A stretch of DNA of 64,000 nucleotides, taken from the NCBI RefSeq assembly GCF_023700745.1, contig NZ_JAMPYG010000003.1, positions 224,509-288,508 of the forward strand, written 5' to 3'. The position numbers were made by a program, and so were the translations under genes. The DNA comes from Rhodoferax sp. (GTDB lineage Bacteria; Pseudomonadota; Gammaproteobacteria; Burkholderiales; Burkholderiaceae_C). The first letter of the stretch is position 1; each line of letters begins with the position of its first letter. The notes below the pieces were generated by a model. The model saw only the letters and a list, made by a program, of their open reading frames with translations, did not search any database and was not told the DNA's origin. This document shows, one piece after another, positions 56,654 through 64,000 of the stretch.

Positions 56654-56679
56654 ACACAGCATTTCGATTGGAACAACCC

Positions 56680-57495
56680 ATGGACACCGGAAAAATTACC
56701 AGCTGGATGGATCAGGCGCAACCCATTCTGGTGGCCTTCGGCCTCAAGGCCTTGGGTGCCATTGCGGTTTTTGTCGTGGGTCGCTGGTTGATCGGCCTGG
56801 CAACCAGGCTCATCGGCGCTGCCATGACGCGGCAACAACTCGACTCCACGGTGCAACGCTACCTGGTCAGCTTCATCACGGTGGCGCTGAACATCATCTT
56901 GGTCGTCGCCATCCTGGGCTACTTTGGTGTGGAGACGACCTCCTTCGCCGCGTTGGTGGCCGGTGCCGGTGTGGCCATTGGCGCGGCCTGGAGCGGTTTG
57001 CTGGGCAACTTTGCGGCAGGGATTTTTTTGCTGGTGCTGCGACCCTACCAGGTGGGTGAGTACGTGATGATTGGCGGCATCGAGGGCACCGTGATGGAGC
57101 TGGGCTTGTTCGGCACCACACTGACCACGCCTGACAATGTCAAGACCATCGTCGGCAACGGCAAGATCATGGGCAACGATATCAAGAATTACTCGGCCAA
57201 TCCTTATCGGCGCGTCGAACTGGTCGCGCAGCTGGCTGGCAGTGCCGATGCGCACCAGGCCATTGCCCTGTTGAAGGAGGCCGTTTCAAAAGTGGAAAAC
57301 ACCCATAAGACCCCAGCCGTTGATGTCGAGATTCTTGAATTCAACGAGTTCGGGCCAAAGCTGGCGGTGCGGCCATACTGCCACACCAAAGACTACTGGC
57401 AGGTCTATTTCGACACCAACAAAACAATTGCCGACACACTGGGCGCGGCGGGCTTCCCGGTCGCCACCCGGCCCGTCAGGATTTATCCCGTCTGA
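56680..57495 (+). CDS. Small mechanosensitive channel (MscS type)
   Basis: 271 residues from the ATG at 56680. Three membrane helices (about 20-40, 60-85, 90-115) with the pore helix AALVAGAGVAIGAAWSGLLGNFAAGIFLLVLRPYQVGEYV, then the cytoplasmic beta domain GGIEGTVMELGLFGTTLTTPDNVKTIVGNGKIMGNDIKNYSANPYRRVEL and a C-terminal vestibule. It opens under membrane tension to relieve hypo-osmotic shock. A terminator follows. Confidence 0.93.
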   Translation: MDTGKITSWMDQAQPILVAFGLKALGAIAVFVVGRWLIGLATRLIGAAMTRQQLDSTVQRYLVSFITVALNIILVVAILGYFGVETTSFAALVAGAGVAIGAAWSGLLGNFAAGIFLLVLRPYQVGEYVMIGGIEGTVMELGLFGTTLTTPDNVKTIVGNGKIMGNDIKNYSANPYRRVELVAQLAGSADAHQAIALLKEAVSKVENTHKTPAVDVEILEFNEFGPKLAVRPYCHTKDYWQVYFDTNKTIADTLGAAGFPVATRPVRIYPV

Positions 57496-57517
57496 CACTC
57501 ACCCTGTTTCAAACCCG

Positions 57518-57556
57518 CCCCAATTCGGGTTGAATTGGGGTGAAACCACATTTTTT
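57518..57556 (+). terminator. Rho-independent terminator after mscS
   Basis: A perfect 9-bp stem (57518-57526 with 57532-57540, loop GGGTT) is extended by an outer GTTTCA/TGAAAC pairing and followed by six Ts at 57551-57556. It lies 22 bases past the mscS stop and separates mscS from the amt promoter. Confidence 0.75.
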
Positions 57557-57585
57557 GCACAAGCATGGGTTGTTAACTTCCATTT

Positions 57586-57601
57586 GGGCATGTTCTTTGC
57601 T
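57586..57601 (+). promoter_or_regulatory. Sigma-54 promoter of amt
   Basis: GGGCATGTTCTTTGCT matches the -24/-12 consensus TGGCAY-N5-TTGCW at every informative base but the first T, with the GG and GC exactly ten bases apart. The start of transcription would be near 57612, 60 bases before the amt ATG. Nitrogen-limited control through NtrC is the usual arrangement for amt genes. Confidence 0.75.
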
Positions 57602-57673
57602 TTATGTTGGTGCGTTTTTGATTTTTCGATCTTTGACGCACCAATTCAAATCAATTTTCCCCAAGAGGTTCTC

Positions 57674-58876
57674 ATGGAAGCACTCAAACAGGGCGCAGAC
57701 ACCCTGTTCATTCTTCTCGGCGCTGTCATGGTGCTGGCCATGCACGCAGGTTTTGCCTTTCTGGAACTGGGCACGGTACGGCGCAAGAACCAGGTCAATG
57801 CTCTGGTGAAGATACTGGTGGACTTCTCGGTGTCCACCATCGTCTATTTTGCGGTCGGTTACGGGGTGGCCTACGGTGCCCACTTTTTTGTCGGGGCCGA
57901 GCAGTTGGCCGCCAAGAACGGCTATGAGCTGGTCAAGTTTTTCTTTTTGCTCACCTTTGCCGCCGCCATCCCCGCCATCATTTCGGGCGGTATTGCCGAG
58001 CGAGCCAAGTTCTGGCCACAGCTGATTGCCACGGCCGTCATCGTTGGCCTGATTTACCCGTTTTTCGAGGGCGTGGTGTGGAGCCAGCATTTTGGCGTGC
58101 AGGCCTGGATCAAGGCGGTCACCGGGGCCGAGTTTCACGATTTCGCCGGCAGTGTGGTGGTGCATGCGGTGGGCGGCTGGATCGCATTGCCTGCCGTGCT
58201 GCTGCTGGGCGCGCGCGCTAACCGCTACCGCAAGGACGGCGGCATGTCAGCCCACCCGCCCAGCAGCATTCCATTTTTGGCACTGGGGGCCTGGGTGCTG
58301 ACGGTCGGCTGGTTCGGCTTTAACGTGATGAGCGCACAAACACTGGACAAGATTTCCGGCCTGGTGGCGGTCAACTCACTGATGGCCATGGCGGGCGGCA
58401 CGCTGGCGGCCCTGGCGCTGGGCAAGAACGACCCCGGCTTTGTCCACAACGGCCCGCTGGCGGGCCTGGTGGCGGTGTGCGCCGGCTCGGACCTGATGCA
58501 CCCGCTGGGCGCGCTGGTGGTCGGCGCTGTGGCGGGCGCCATTTTTGTGGTCATGTTCACGTTGACGCAAAACAAATGGAAGATTGACGACGTACTGGGT
58601 GTCTGGCCATTGCACGGCCTGTGCGGCACCTGGGGTGGCCTGGCCGCCGGTATTTTTGGTGCCAAGGCCATGGGAGGTCTGGGTGGCGTGACGCTGGCTG
58701 CCCAACTGATCGGCACGCTCATGGGTGTAGCCTGGGCTGCTGGCGGCGGCCTGCTGGTGTACGGCCTGCTCAAGATGACCATGGGCATCCGCCTGAGCCA
58801 GGAAGAAGAATACGACGGTGCCGACCTGTCGATCCACAAGATCAGCGCGACGCCCGAGCGCGAGGCGAACTGGTAA
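57674..58876 (+). CDS. amt: Ammonium transporter (Amt)
   Basis: 400 residues from the ATG at 57674 (AAGAGG upstream). About eleven membrane helices. Family stretches: LGAVMVLAMHAGFAFLELGTVRRKNQVNALVKILVDFSVSTIVYFAVGYGVAYG, GGIAERAKFWPQLIATAVIVG, DFAGSVVVHAVGGW (first pore histidine), and LHGLCGTWGGLAAGIFG (second pore histidine). It carries ammonium across the inner membrane. No glnK is adjacent. No signal peptide is seen, unlike many AmtB proteins. Confidence 0.93.
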   Translation: MEALKQGADTLFILLGAVMVLAMHAGFAFLELGTVRRKNQVNALVKILVDFSVSTIVYFAVGYGVAYGAHFFVGAEQLAAKNGYELVKFFFLLTFAAAIPAIISGGIAERAKFWPQLIATAVIVGLIYPFFEGVVWSQHFGVQAWIKAVTGAEFHDFAGSVVVHAVGGWIALPAVLLLGARANRYRKDGGMSAHPPSSIPFLALGAWVLTVGWFGFNVMSAQTLDKISGLVAVNSLMAMAGGTLAALALGKNDPGFVHNGPLAGLVAVCAGSDLMHPLGALVVGAVAGAIFVVMFTLTQNKWKIDDVLGVWPLHGLCGTWGGLAAGIFGAKAMGGLGGVTLAAQLIGTLMGVAWAAGGGLLVYGLLKMTMGIRLSQEEEYDGADLSIHKISATPEREANW

Positions 58877-58900
58877 GGACATGTATTCTGGACAAATAAA

Positions 58901-58999
58901 GTCGTAAACAGGTCATTAAAGTCGTAAACATGGGCCTAGCATCCATGCGGGTTCGCGGCCCGTTGGATTAAAACTACGTATTTTTTATAGTCGTAAACA
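58901..58999 (+). repeat. Three direct copies of GTCGTAAACA
   Basis: Exact copies start at 58901, 58921 and 58990; the first two are spaced by 20 bases and share three or more preceding As. Such spaced short direct repeats are seen at transposon ends or as protein-binding sites. Nothing in the window pairs with them. Confidence 0.6.
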
Positions 59000-59260
59000 G
59001 CCCATCCATTTGACTGGCCCCGACCCAGAGCGGTCGCAGAACTCTCCGAAGTAATCGCCTGCAAACCGAAGTACACCAACGCCTACGACCTCTGCTCCAG
59101 TGACCGCTGATGGGATGTCCAACTTTCATAGTGGTCGTCGGTCATCGAACAGGTGCCGACATTGGGGGTGTTTGCCTGATTCCGGTCATTGGGCGAACCG
59201 AAGTCTCAATACCGGTCACACAGGTTTGAAAAATGGAATGTGGCCTTGGTCGACTCCTGA

Positions 59261-59308
59261 GCAGCGGTGGCAGTCGGTCACCTCGAAATCGGGAGAACCC
59301 GGTTTGGG
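59261..59308 (+). repeat. Left arm of a 48-bp inverted repeat flanking the cassettes
   Basis: This stretch is the reverse complement of 61319-61366 with 46 of 48 bases identical; similarity fades gradually on both sides. Together the arms bracket the cassette cluster at a distance of about 2.0 kb. Confidence 0.85.
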
Positions 59309-59642
59309 CCAGTTCCCGACGCTCGTCGGTGACAGCTAACCGGTGGGCAGATTTTCAACTTTCTTCGTCGATGCATGACTCTGATTGGCAGCTAGTTGCC
59401 GGTCACGCTCTTCCTTGATACCGGACATTACGCCCATGCCAACGGATAAAAATTTCGCCCAGTACACGTAAGCCCCTTCGGTTCGTAGGCTATAGTGGAA
59501 ATAGCGAAGCCGCTAACGCACATGGTCCACAGGGCGGGTTGATTGCAACAAGGGAGTACCGGGTTTCATGAAAGATTTATATCTGTACGCTTGTACTGCA
59601 TACGGTCTGCCAGCCCAATGTTCAAGGGGGTTTGGGGCTTTT

Positions 59643-59710
59643 TTCCAACAAGATGTATCGGTGCATCCCGGATGGATCAACCGGGTTTTGCCGTCTACAT
59701 TACGTTAGAA
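59643..59710 (+). other. Probable attC site preceding the first cassette
   Basis: TTCCAAC (59643-59649) and GTTAGAA (59704-59710) take the places of the RYYYAAC and GTTRRRY boxes, each with one mismatch. Between them the arms pair as AAC/GTT, ATGTA/TACAT, CGG/CCG and an inner CCCGG/CCGGG, the broken stem expected of a folded attC. It could also be the end of a decayed attI. The first cassette would begin at the G-TT cut. Confidence 0.5.
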
Positions 59711-59723
59711 GGCTCGAGAAGCC

Positions 59724-60323
59724 ATGACAAACCTGACGCCGCACCTGCAACTCCCCCGCTGCCCCCATTGCAGCGTGGACACCCCTTCGCTTGTCCAACA
59801 ATGGCGAGGACAAACAAAAGACCAAGCAGGTATGAATCTGCGGAGTTGGGTTGTGTACTGCTGCACACGGTGCGGCGGATTGGTCACAGCTTGGTCGCCA
59901 AATTTCGACGGACCAGTGCAGGATCACTTTCCAAGCACTGCGGCTATCCCGAGCGATCTTCCCGCGCGAGCACAAACATTTTTGGAGCAAGCGGTGTCCA
60001 GCATTCACGCTCCTGCCGGAGCTGTGATGCTTACTGCGAGTGCTGTGGATGCGATGCTTAAGGCAAAGGGCTACACCCAGGGCTCCCTGTACGCTCGCAT
60101 CGACAAGACAGCGGAAGATCACGTAATCACGTCAGACATGGCGCACTGGGCGCATGCCGTACGTTTGGATGCAAATGACCAGCGCCACGCAGATGAGGCG
60201 GCATCGTTGCCCGACGAAGGTGACGCAAAGCGATGTATCGACTTCGCGTCCGCGCTCGGCCAGTTTCTTTTTAGCTTGCCAGCTTGTGTTCATCGCGGTC
60301 TTACTCCGCCGTCTAGTCAATGA
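59724..60323 (+). CDS. Cassette gene 1: zinc-ribbon plus DUF4145-like protein
   Basis: 199 residues. An N-terminal zinc ribbon (CPHC near residue 13 and CTRC near residue 47) is followed by a DUF4145-like C-terminal region: VMLTASAVDAMLKAKGYTQGSLYARIDKTAEDHVITSDMAHWAHAVRLDANDQRHADE. DUF4145 proteins are often found in restriction and defence islands and in integron cassettes. The gene starts 20 bases after one attC-like site and stops two bases before another, the tight packing of a gene cassette. Base composition is lower in GC than the chromosome around it. Confidence 0.8.
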   Translation: MTNLTPHLQLPRCPHCSVDTPSLVQQWRGQTKDQAGMNLRSWVVYCCTRCGGLVTAWSPNFDGPVQDHFPSTAAIPSDLPARAQTFLEQAVSSIHAPAGAVMLTASAVDAMLKAKGYTQGSLYARIDKTAEDHVITSDMAHWAHAVRLDANDQRHADEAASLPDEGDAKRCIDFASALGQFLFSLPACVHRGLTPPSSQ

Positions 60324-60324
60324 A

Positions 60325-60384
60325 GGCTAACAGGTCGTTCGACTCGGACGGCCTATTGGCCGCCGGTCAACTCCGACGCTAGGC
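60325..60384 (+). other. attC recombination site of cassette 1
   Basis: 60 bases from GGCTAAC (60325-60331) to GCTAGGC (60378-60384), with the classic AACAGGTCGTTCGA left side and GGTCAACTCCGACGC right side, and an inner stem around GACGGCC/GGCCGCC. This layout (AAC..TCGTTC..//..CAACTC..GACG.TAG) is the hallmark of mobile-integron attC sites. The right box has C in place of T at its second base. Confidence 0.85.
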
Positions 60385-60395
60385 ATGTAGCACCA

Positions 60396-61016
60396 ATGCG
60401 GATATTCATTGCCCCAATCCTGTTAAGCCTCGTATTGGCATCCATTTTTGGATTCGTTCTTGGCCAAGCCTGGAACCTTGGATGGCAGCTTCCGGTGGGA
60501 GTAACCGTCAGCATTTTCATTGCCGTACTCACGTTCACCACAACTATTCATCACTACTACGCGGTGAGGCGCCACAACGAACTTCAGGTTCAGCCGCATC
60601 TAATCTTAGACAGTAAATTTGATAGCACATCCAAGGACAACTTTCATACCTATAGTCTGTCCGTAAAAAACGTCGGGCTGGGCCCCGCCATCATCGACAC
60701 CTATTCATTGACGATTGAAGGCAAAGCAATCTCCGACGCCGATACCGTCTTTACAGAATTTTTGCGATTCGTGAATCGAGTGATTCCGACACGAGGTAAG
60801 GCTGAAGTGCAAGCGATGTATCTTTCCAATGGTGAAGCCATTGACAAGGGTACTGAGAAGATTCTCTTTGTGGCTAGATGGCCTACCGAGGGCCGCAGCT
60901 TTATGCAGGGGCGAGAAATTGCGAAACAACTGGCGGACGAAATCAGATTTCAGATCAAATATCGCTGTCACTATGAAAGGCAGTTCTCGGTCAACCGAAC
61001 GCCAACTGATGCCTAA
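60396..61016 (+). CDS. Cassette gene 2: two-helix membrane protein of unknown function
   Basis: 206 residues. Two membrane helices (about 3-25 and 32-55: FIAPILLSLVLASIFGFVLG, LPVGVTVSIFIAVLTFTTTI) anchor a soluble domain of about 150 residues beginning YAVRRHNELQVQPHLIL, with VKNVGLGPAIIDTYSLTIEGK. I recognise no family. The start lies only 12 bases after attC1 and the stop overlaps attC2, so it is a complete cassette. GC is visibly lower than in the chromosomal genes. Confidence 0.8.
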   Translation: MRIFIAPILLSLVLASIFGFVLGQAWNLGWQLPVGVTVSIFIAVLTFTTTIHHYYAVRRHNELQVQPHLILDSKFDSTSKDNFHTYSLSVKNVGLGPAIIDTYSLTIEGKAISDADTVFTEFLRFVNRVIPTRGKAEVQAMYLSNGEAIDKGTEKILFVARWPTEGRSFMQGREIAKQLADEIRFQIKYRCHYERQFSVNRTPTDA

Positions 61017-61081
61017 CCCATCCATCAACACGGACGCTGCGCGATGAAGCCGCGTAGCCTCCGTTATGTCAGACGTTAATC
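61011..61081 (+). other. attC recombination site of cassette 2
   Basis: 71 bases from GCCTAAC (61011-61017, a perfect RYYYAAC) to GTTAATC (61075-61081). The arms pair as GGACGCTGCGCG with CGCGTAGCCTCC (ten of twelve plus a wobble), with CAACACGGA and TCCGTTATGTC outside them. The stop codon of cassette gene 2 lies inside the left box, as is typical. Confidence 0.85.
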
Positions 61082-61496
61082 GCACCCTGTCACAGCCAAT
61101 CAAACGGCTGCTGTCTGGGCTACGTCAGCTTTCGCAGCAGAGTTGAAATTAAAGTCCGGCAATTGAGTGACCGCTATACGGTAGGCAACTCCCAGTCTCG
61201 TACGTCGCCTTTGGGTCGGGACCTGCCCGGCATGTTGGAAACTCGAATGACAGCAACGGGTCGTGAAGAGCCCTTGGCCCGGATTTTGGGCATTTCAGAC
61301 CTGACGGACGGGTCAAGACCCAAACCGGGTGCTCCCGATTTCGAGGTGATCGACTGCCACCGCTGCCTTCGAGTCGGATGGCGGACCACCAAAGCGTTGT
61401 TGGAGCGAACGACCGCTTTTCAATTTCTTTGGCGCCGGCGAATGACCGCTTGGCCTACCTGCAGCTGACCGCTTTGGACACGCTGGAGGTACCCAC
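61082..61496. other. Non-coding stretch between cassettes and IS element
   Basis: No gene is supported in these 415 bases. It contains TGACCGCT at 61168, 61443 and 61466 (with a CGACCGCT at 61410) and the right arm of the long inverted repeat (61319-61366). The same octamer occurs left of the cassettes at 59101 but not within them. Short frames here are not protein-like. Confidence 0.6.
61319..61366 (-). repeat. Right arm of the 48-bp inverted repeat
   Basis: Reverse complement of 59261-59308 with two mismatches. See the left arm. The pair lies outside both attC2 and the attC-like site at 59643. Confidence 0.85.
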
Positions 61497-61507
61497 TGTT
61501 GATTCCA
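61497..61507 (+). repeat. Left terminal inverted repeat of the IS
   Basis: TGTTGATTCCA, starting TGT as is usual for the family. A further CTGAGCCA copy occurs at 61516-61523, so the end has several short repeats. Confidence 0.85.
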
Positions 61508-61568
61508 GCGTCAATCTGAGCCAGTTTGCAGTCGAATTTTGAGCCACACGGTTTAAAGGTATTTTTGG

Positions 61569-62381
61569 CTACTCGATTGTGGATAAGTCTACATTTGATG
61601 CGTCTCCTTTCTGTATTTTTGCCCTGCTGGCTTTGCGTGCTGGTCTGATCTGTGCACTTGAATTCTTGAACCTCCAGCTGTCATTGCCGGTCTCCACGAT
61701 ATGGCAGTGATGGGTCAGTCGGTCCAATAGCGCGGTGGTCATCTTGGCGTCGCCAAACACGCTGGCCCATTCCGAGAAGCTCAGGTTGGTGGTGATCACC
61801 ACACTGGTTCGCTCGTAGAGTTTGGACAGTAGGTGGAATAGCAAGGCACCACCGGACTGCGTGAATGGCAGATAGCCCATTTCATCCAGGATCACCATGT
61901 CCACGTACATCAGGCGGTAAGCTAGTTGCCCTGACTTACCCTGCGCCTTCTCTTGCTCCAGGGCGTTGACCAACTCGACCGTGGAGAAGAAGCGCACCCG
62001 TTTGCCATGGCTGCGGATTGCATTGACTCCGAGGCTGGTGGCCAGGTGCGTCTTGCCAGTTCCCGGCCCTCCGATGAGCACCACGTTGTGAGCCGACTCC
62101 AGGAACTTCATCTGGTGCAGATCAAGCACAAGGGCTTCATCTACATTGGCCTGGGTGAAGTCGAACCCTGCCAGATCGCGGTGTGACTGGAACCTTGCCA
62201 CCCGCATTTGGTAGGCCATCGAACGCACCTCACGCTGTGCCGATTCTGCCTTGAGCAACTGGTGCAGAACCGTTTCATGGTCCAGCGTCTTCAGCCGTGC
62301 TGTGCCCAACACCTCCGGCCACGCACTGGCCATACCGTGCAAACTCAAGCCCTTCAGGGCGGCAACGATGTCATTGGACAT
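61569..62381 (-). CDS. istB: IS21-family transposition helper ATPase
   Basis: 270 residues. The AAA+ core is complete: Walker [17 protein letters not shown], Walker [20 protein letters not shown], and the sensor region [41 protein letters not shown]. IstB assembles on DNA and helps the IstA transposase choose targets. Its start overlaps the istA stop by 11 bases, giving coupled translation as expected for this family. Confidence 0.96.
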   Translation of the reverse strand: MSNDIVAALKGLSLHGMASAWPEVLGTARLKTLDHETVLHQLLKAESAQREVRSMAYQMRVARFQSHRDLAGFDFTQANVDEALVLDLHQMKFLESAHNVVLIGGPGTGKTHLATSLGVNAIRSHGKRVRFFSTVELVNALEQEKAQGKSGQLAYRLMYVDMVILDEMGYLPFTQSGGALLFHLLSKLYERTSVVITTNLSFSEWASVFGDAKMTTALLDRLTHHCHIVETGNDSWRFKNSSAQIRPARKASRAKIQKGDASNVDLSTIE

Positions 62382-63894
62382 GGCTGACCTCCTGGATTCG
62401 CAAGCTGTCGTAACGCATGACGTTGGCTAAGGGCTGTGTCTGCAGGGTCAGTGGCGTATCGATCTGCAGCGAGGCCATCGGGCGCGCGGCATCTTTGAGA
62501 CGGGCCAATGTGTTCAGAACGTGTTCGGCGCTTGCCCGCCCTGCCTCCAGCGCAATCTCAATGGCCGCCAGGACGGTGTCCAAACCATGCAGTGGAATGG
62601 CGCTCAGAACCTGTGCCATTACACGGTCCCCACCTGCGTTCTTGAGCAATTGCCGCTGCAACTCCTGCAGCGGCTCGGGCATGGTTTTAAAGGGAGCGCC
62701 ATTGCGCAGGGCTCCAGGCTTGCGCTCTATCAGGCTGATGTAGTGGCGCCAGTCATAAAAGGTCTGGTCACGCTCGAAGCTACGCACCAGGTCGACCACC
62801 TCACCGTGACTGTCCACAATGCGCAGGATCTCGGGATAGGCCCGCAAGCTAACCACGGTGTTCACCCATTCACAAGGCACGCTGTAGCGGTTGCGCTGGA
62901 AGTGAATCAGCGCCGTGGAAGTGACCCGCGTGGGCAACTCAACATAGCCATCGAATGCCCTGGGCAAGGCCATCAGGCGGCTGCGCTCATCCTGCATGAC
63001 ATCGGCCACTGTGAGCTCCGGCCAGTCCGGGTGGCTGAGTTCAGCCCAACTGTCCTGGCAGGCCTGCAGCAACCAGGCATTGAGCTCAGCAAGACTGGCC
63101 CAGCGCTTCTCTGCCGCTTCCCGCCAGATGTGCCGGCGCCGGTCCTGCACGTTCTTCTCCACTCGGCCCTTCTCCCAGCCCGCTGCGCGGTTGCAGAACT
63201 CGGCCTCAAACAGGTAATGCCCAGTCATCGATTCAAACCGGGCATTGACGCTGCGCTCCTTGCCTTTGCCCACCTTGTCCACGGCCGTTCGCATGTTGTC
63301 GTAGATGCCGCGTTTGGGCACGCCACCGAACACTTCAAAGGCCTTGGTGTGTGCATCAAACAGCATCTCGTGGGACTGGGTAAAGTACGCCACCAGTACG
63401 AACGCCCGGCTGGCTGCCAACTTGGTGTGTGCCACTTCCAGGCGTTTGCGCAAGCCTCCAATCACCACGTATTCGCAGCTCCAGTCAAACTGGAAGGCCT
63501 CGCCGAGCTCAAAGCTCAGGGGCACGAACCCGGCATGGCGTGGGGCGTTGGCTTGCTCTTGCCGCCAGAGGCTGCAAAAGCCGTAGACCAGATTCTTGCT
63601 GCCAGTAAAGCCCATGGCCCGGATGGCTTCAAAGTACGCCCGCACACTGCGGCGCTCACGTTTGCCTCGGTAACTGTCGGTCTTGAGCCAGCTTGCCAAC
63701 TGATCACGATACGGGTCCAGCAGGCTTGGCGCTGGCGCCCGCTGCGGGTAACGTGGCTCTACCATCTGTGGCTCATTGAGCCACTTGGCCGCCGTGTTTC
63801 TGGATATGCGCAGCCGTCTGGCCGCTTCGCGCACAGATACGTTCTCACGTAACACCATGCGCCTGAGTTTGCTGAGGGTTCCCACGTCTATCAC
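62371..63894 (-). CDS. istA: IS21-family transposase
   Basis: 507 residues. The N-terminal helix-turn-helix ([30 protein letters not shown]) binds the ends. The DDE core is visible: first aspartate in [14 protein letters not shown], second in [10 protein letters not shown] and glutamate in [19 protein letters not shown]. The C-terminal beta-barrel part includes SYPVPCEWV-like [22 protein letters not shown]. The frame is intact and the element should be mobile. Confidence 0.96.
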   Translation of the reverse strand: MIDVGTLSKLRRMVLRENVSVREAARRLRISRNTAAKWLNEPQMVEPRYPQRAPAPSLLDPYRDQLASWLKTDSYRGKRERRSVRAYFEAIRAMGFTGSKNLVYGFCSLWRQEQANAPRHAGFVPLSFELGEAFQFDWSCEYVVIGGLRKRLEVAHTKLAASRAFVLVAYFTQSHEMLFDAHTKAFEVFGGVPKRGIYDNMRTAVDKVGKGKERSVNARFESMTGHYLFEAEFCNRAAGWEKGRVEKNVQDRRRHIWREAAEKRWASLAELNAWLLQACQDSWAELSHPDWPELTVADVMQDERSRLMALPRAFDGYVELPTRVTSTALIHFQRNRYSVPCEWVNTVVSLRAYPEILRIVDSHGEVVDLVRSFERDQTFYDWRHYISLIERKPGALRNGAPFKTMPEPLQELQRQLLKNAGGDRVMAQVLSAIPLHGLDTVLAAIEIALEAGRASAEHVLNTLARLKDAARPMASLQIDTPLTLQTQPLANVMRYDSLRIQEVSHVQ

Positions 63895-63989
63895 TCCTAA
63901 TCACCCCTGCTCAAAAATGAAGCAAGAATTGTGGATAACGTGGCTCAGTTTTCGACTGGAATTCCTACTTTTTTGGCCCAACCTTCATT

Positions 63990-64000
63990 TGGAATCAACA
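63990..64000 (-). repeat. Right terminal inverted repeat of the IS
   Basis: TGGAATCAACA, the exact inverse of the left end, occupying the last eleven bases of the window. Confidence 0.85.

Larger units (their letters stand above)
58877..59642. other. Non-coding stretch left of the cassette cluster
   Basis: No believable gene in 766 bases. It holds three copies of GTCGTAAACA (58901, 58921, 58990), a TGACCGCT octamer at 59101, and the left arm of the long inverted repeat (59261-59308). A short frame near 59032-59108 reads AELSEVIACKPKYTNAYDL and could be a sliver of a tetratricopeptide gene, too short to call. Confidence 0.6.
61497..64000 (-). mobile_element. Complete IS21-family insertion sequence
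   Basis: 2504 bases. Both ends carry the 11-base terminal repeat TGTTGATTCCA, at 61497-61507 and, inverted, at 63990-64000. Internal end repeats also match: AGTCGAATTTTGAGCCAC at 61530-61547 and its inverted relative at 63940-63957 (15 of 18). Both orf istA and istB are intact and transcribed right to left. Its right end coincides with the last base of the window, so the target duplication cannot be checked. Confidence 0.93.

Noticed and set aside
57496..57673. N-terminal extension of Amt (open frame upstream of 57674)
   Set aside because: The frame crosses the mscS terminator and the sigma-54 promoter and reads unlike any Amt; a good ribosome site lies before 57674.
59032..59108. Tetratricopeptide gene remnant
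   Set aside because: Only about 25 codons; too short to tell from chance.
59510..59640. A further attC site beginning at GCTAAC near 59511
   Set aside because: No matching GTTRRRY box or stem at an acceptable distance.
58877..59642. Integron integrase (intI) upstream of the cassettes
   Set aside because: No open frame of useful length and no tyrosine-recombinase motif on either strand.

Overview
The window looks like chromosome from a betaproteobacterium of the Comamonadaceae, closest in style to Rhodoferax. This is inferred from gene content, high-GC third-position codon use and protein style, not from a database search. Most of it is ordinary, densely packed housekeeping and accessory metabolism. 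The last 6 kb is mobile DNA.

Region 1 (1-9 kb): the end of eutB, then eutC-cdd-punA-deoC-deoA. This is one collinear unit for ethanolamine and nucleoside salvage, and both routes release acetaldehyde. A solitary periplasmic binding protein and a histidine kinase follow as a probable two-part sensor. Region 2 (9-24 kb): YchJ, a SulP anion transporter with STAS domain, a B12/radical-SAM protein, a SlyD-like FKBP, the remains of a DUF1016 (YhcG-type) nuclease gene broken by a small dispersed repeat, VOC and DTW proteins, ankyrin and GlcG exported proteins, an AraC-kinase-FixJ regulatory set divergent from an EamA exporter, NhaR, TerC and a GST. Region 3 (24-34 kb): a CoA-transferase, metX-metW, rsmE, and a LytS/LytTR two-component pair next to a CstA/BtsT-type carrier and its YbdD partner (a likely pyruvate-sensing and uptake module). 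Region 4 (33-46 kb): amgK, whose 3' end abuts a scar of an hsdM gene, divergent from lptD-surA-rsmA; a barnase-type RNase with a barstar-type inhibitor; maeB; a rubrerythrin-rubredoxin-rubredoxin reductase operon; and proline iminopeptidase.

Region 5 (46-58.9 kb): a PuuA-type glutamine synthetase relative, then an eight-gene, translationally coupled operon (FAD oxidoreductase, DUF1365, Cfa-like methyltransferase, chalcone-isomerase-like protein, MFS carrier, DUF3833 lipoprotein, SDR, NTF2-like). It is divergent from a TetR regulator and resembles the lipid-modifying genes usually run by an ECF sigma factor with ChrR. DUF3597, DUF937, MscS and an Amt transporter with a very good sigma-54 promoter follow.

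Region 6 (58.9-64 kb): a non-coding stretch with short direct repeats, then an integrase-less integron cassette cluster (CALIN). It has two cassette genes (a DUF4145-like protein and a two-helix membrane protein), each followed by an attC site, and a probable third attC in front. A 48-bp inverted repeat (46/48 identical) brackets the cluster. A complete IS21-family element (istA-istB) then fills 61497-64000, its outer end being the last base of the window. I saw no rRNA, tRNA or CRISPR array.
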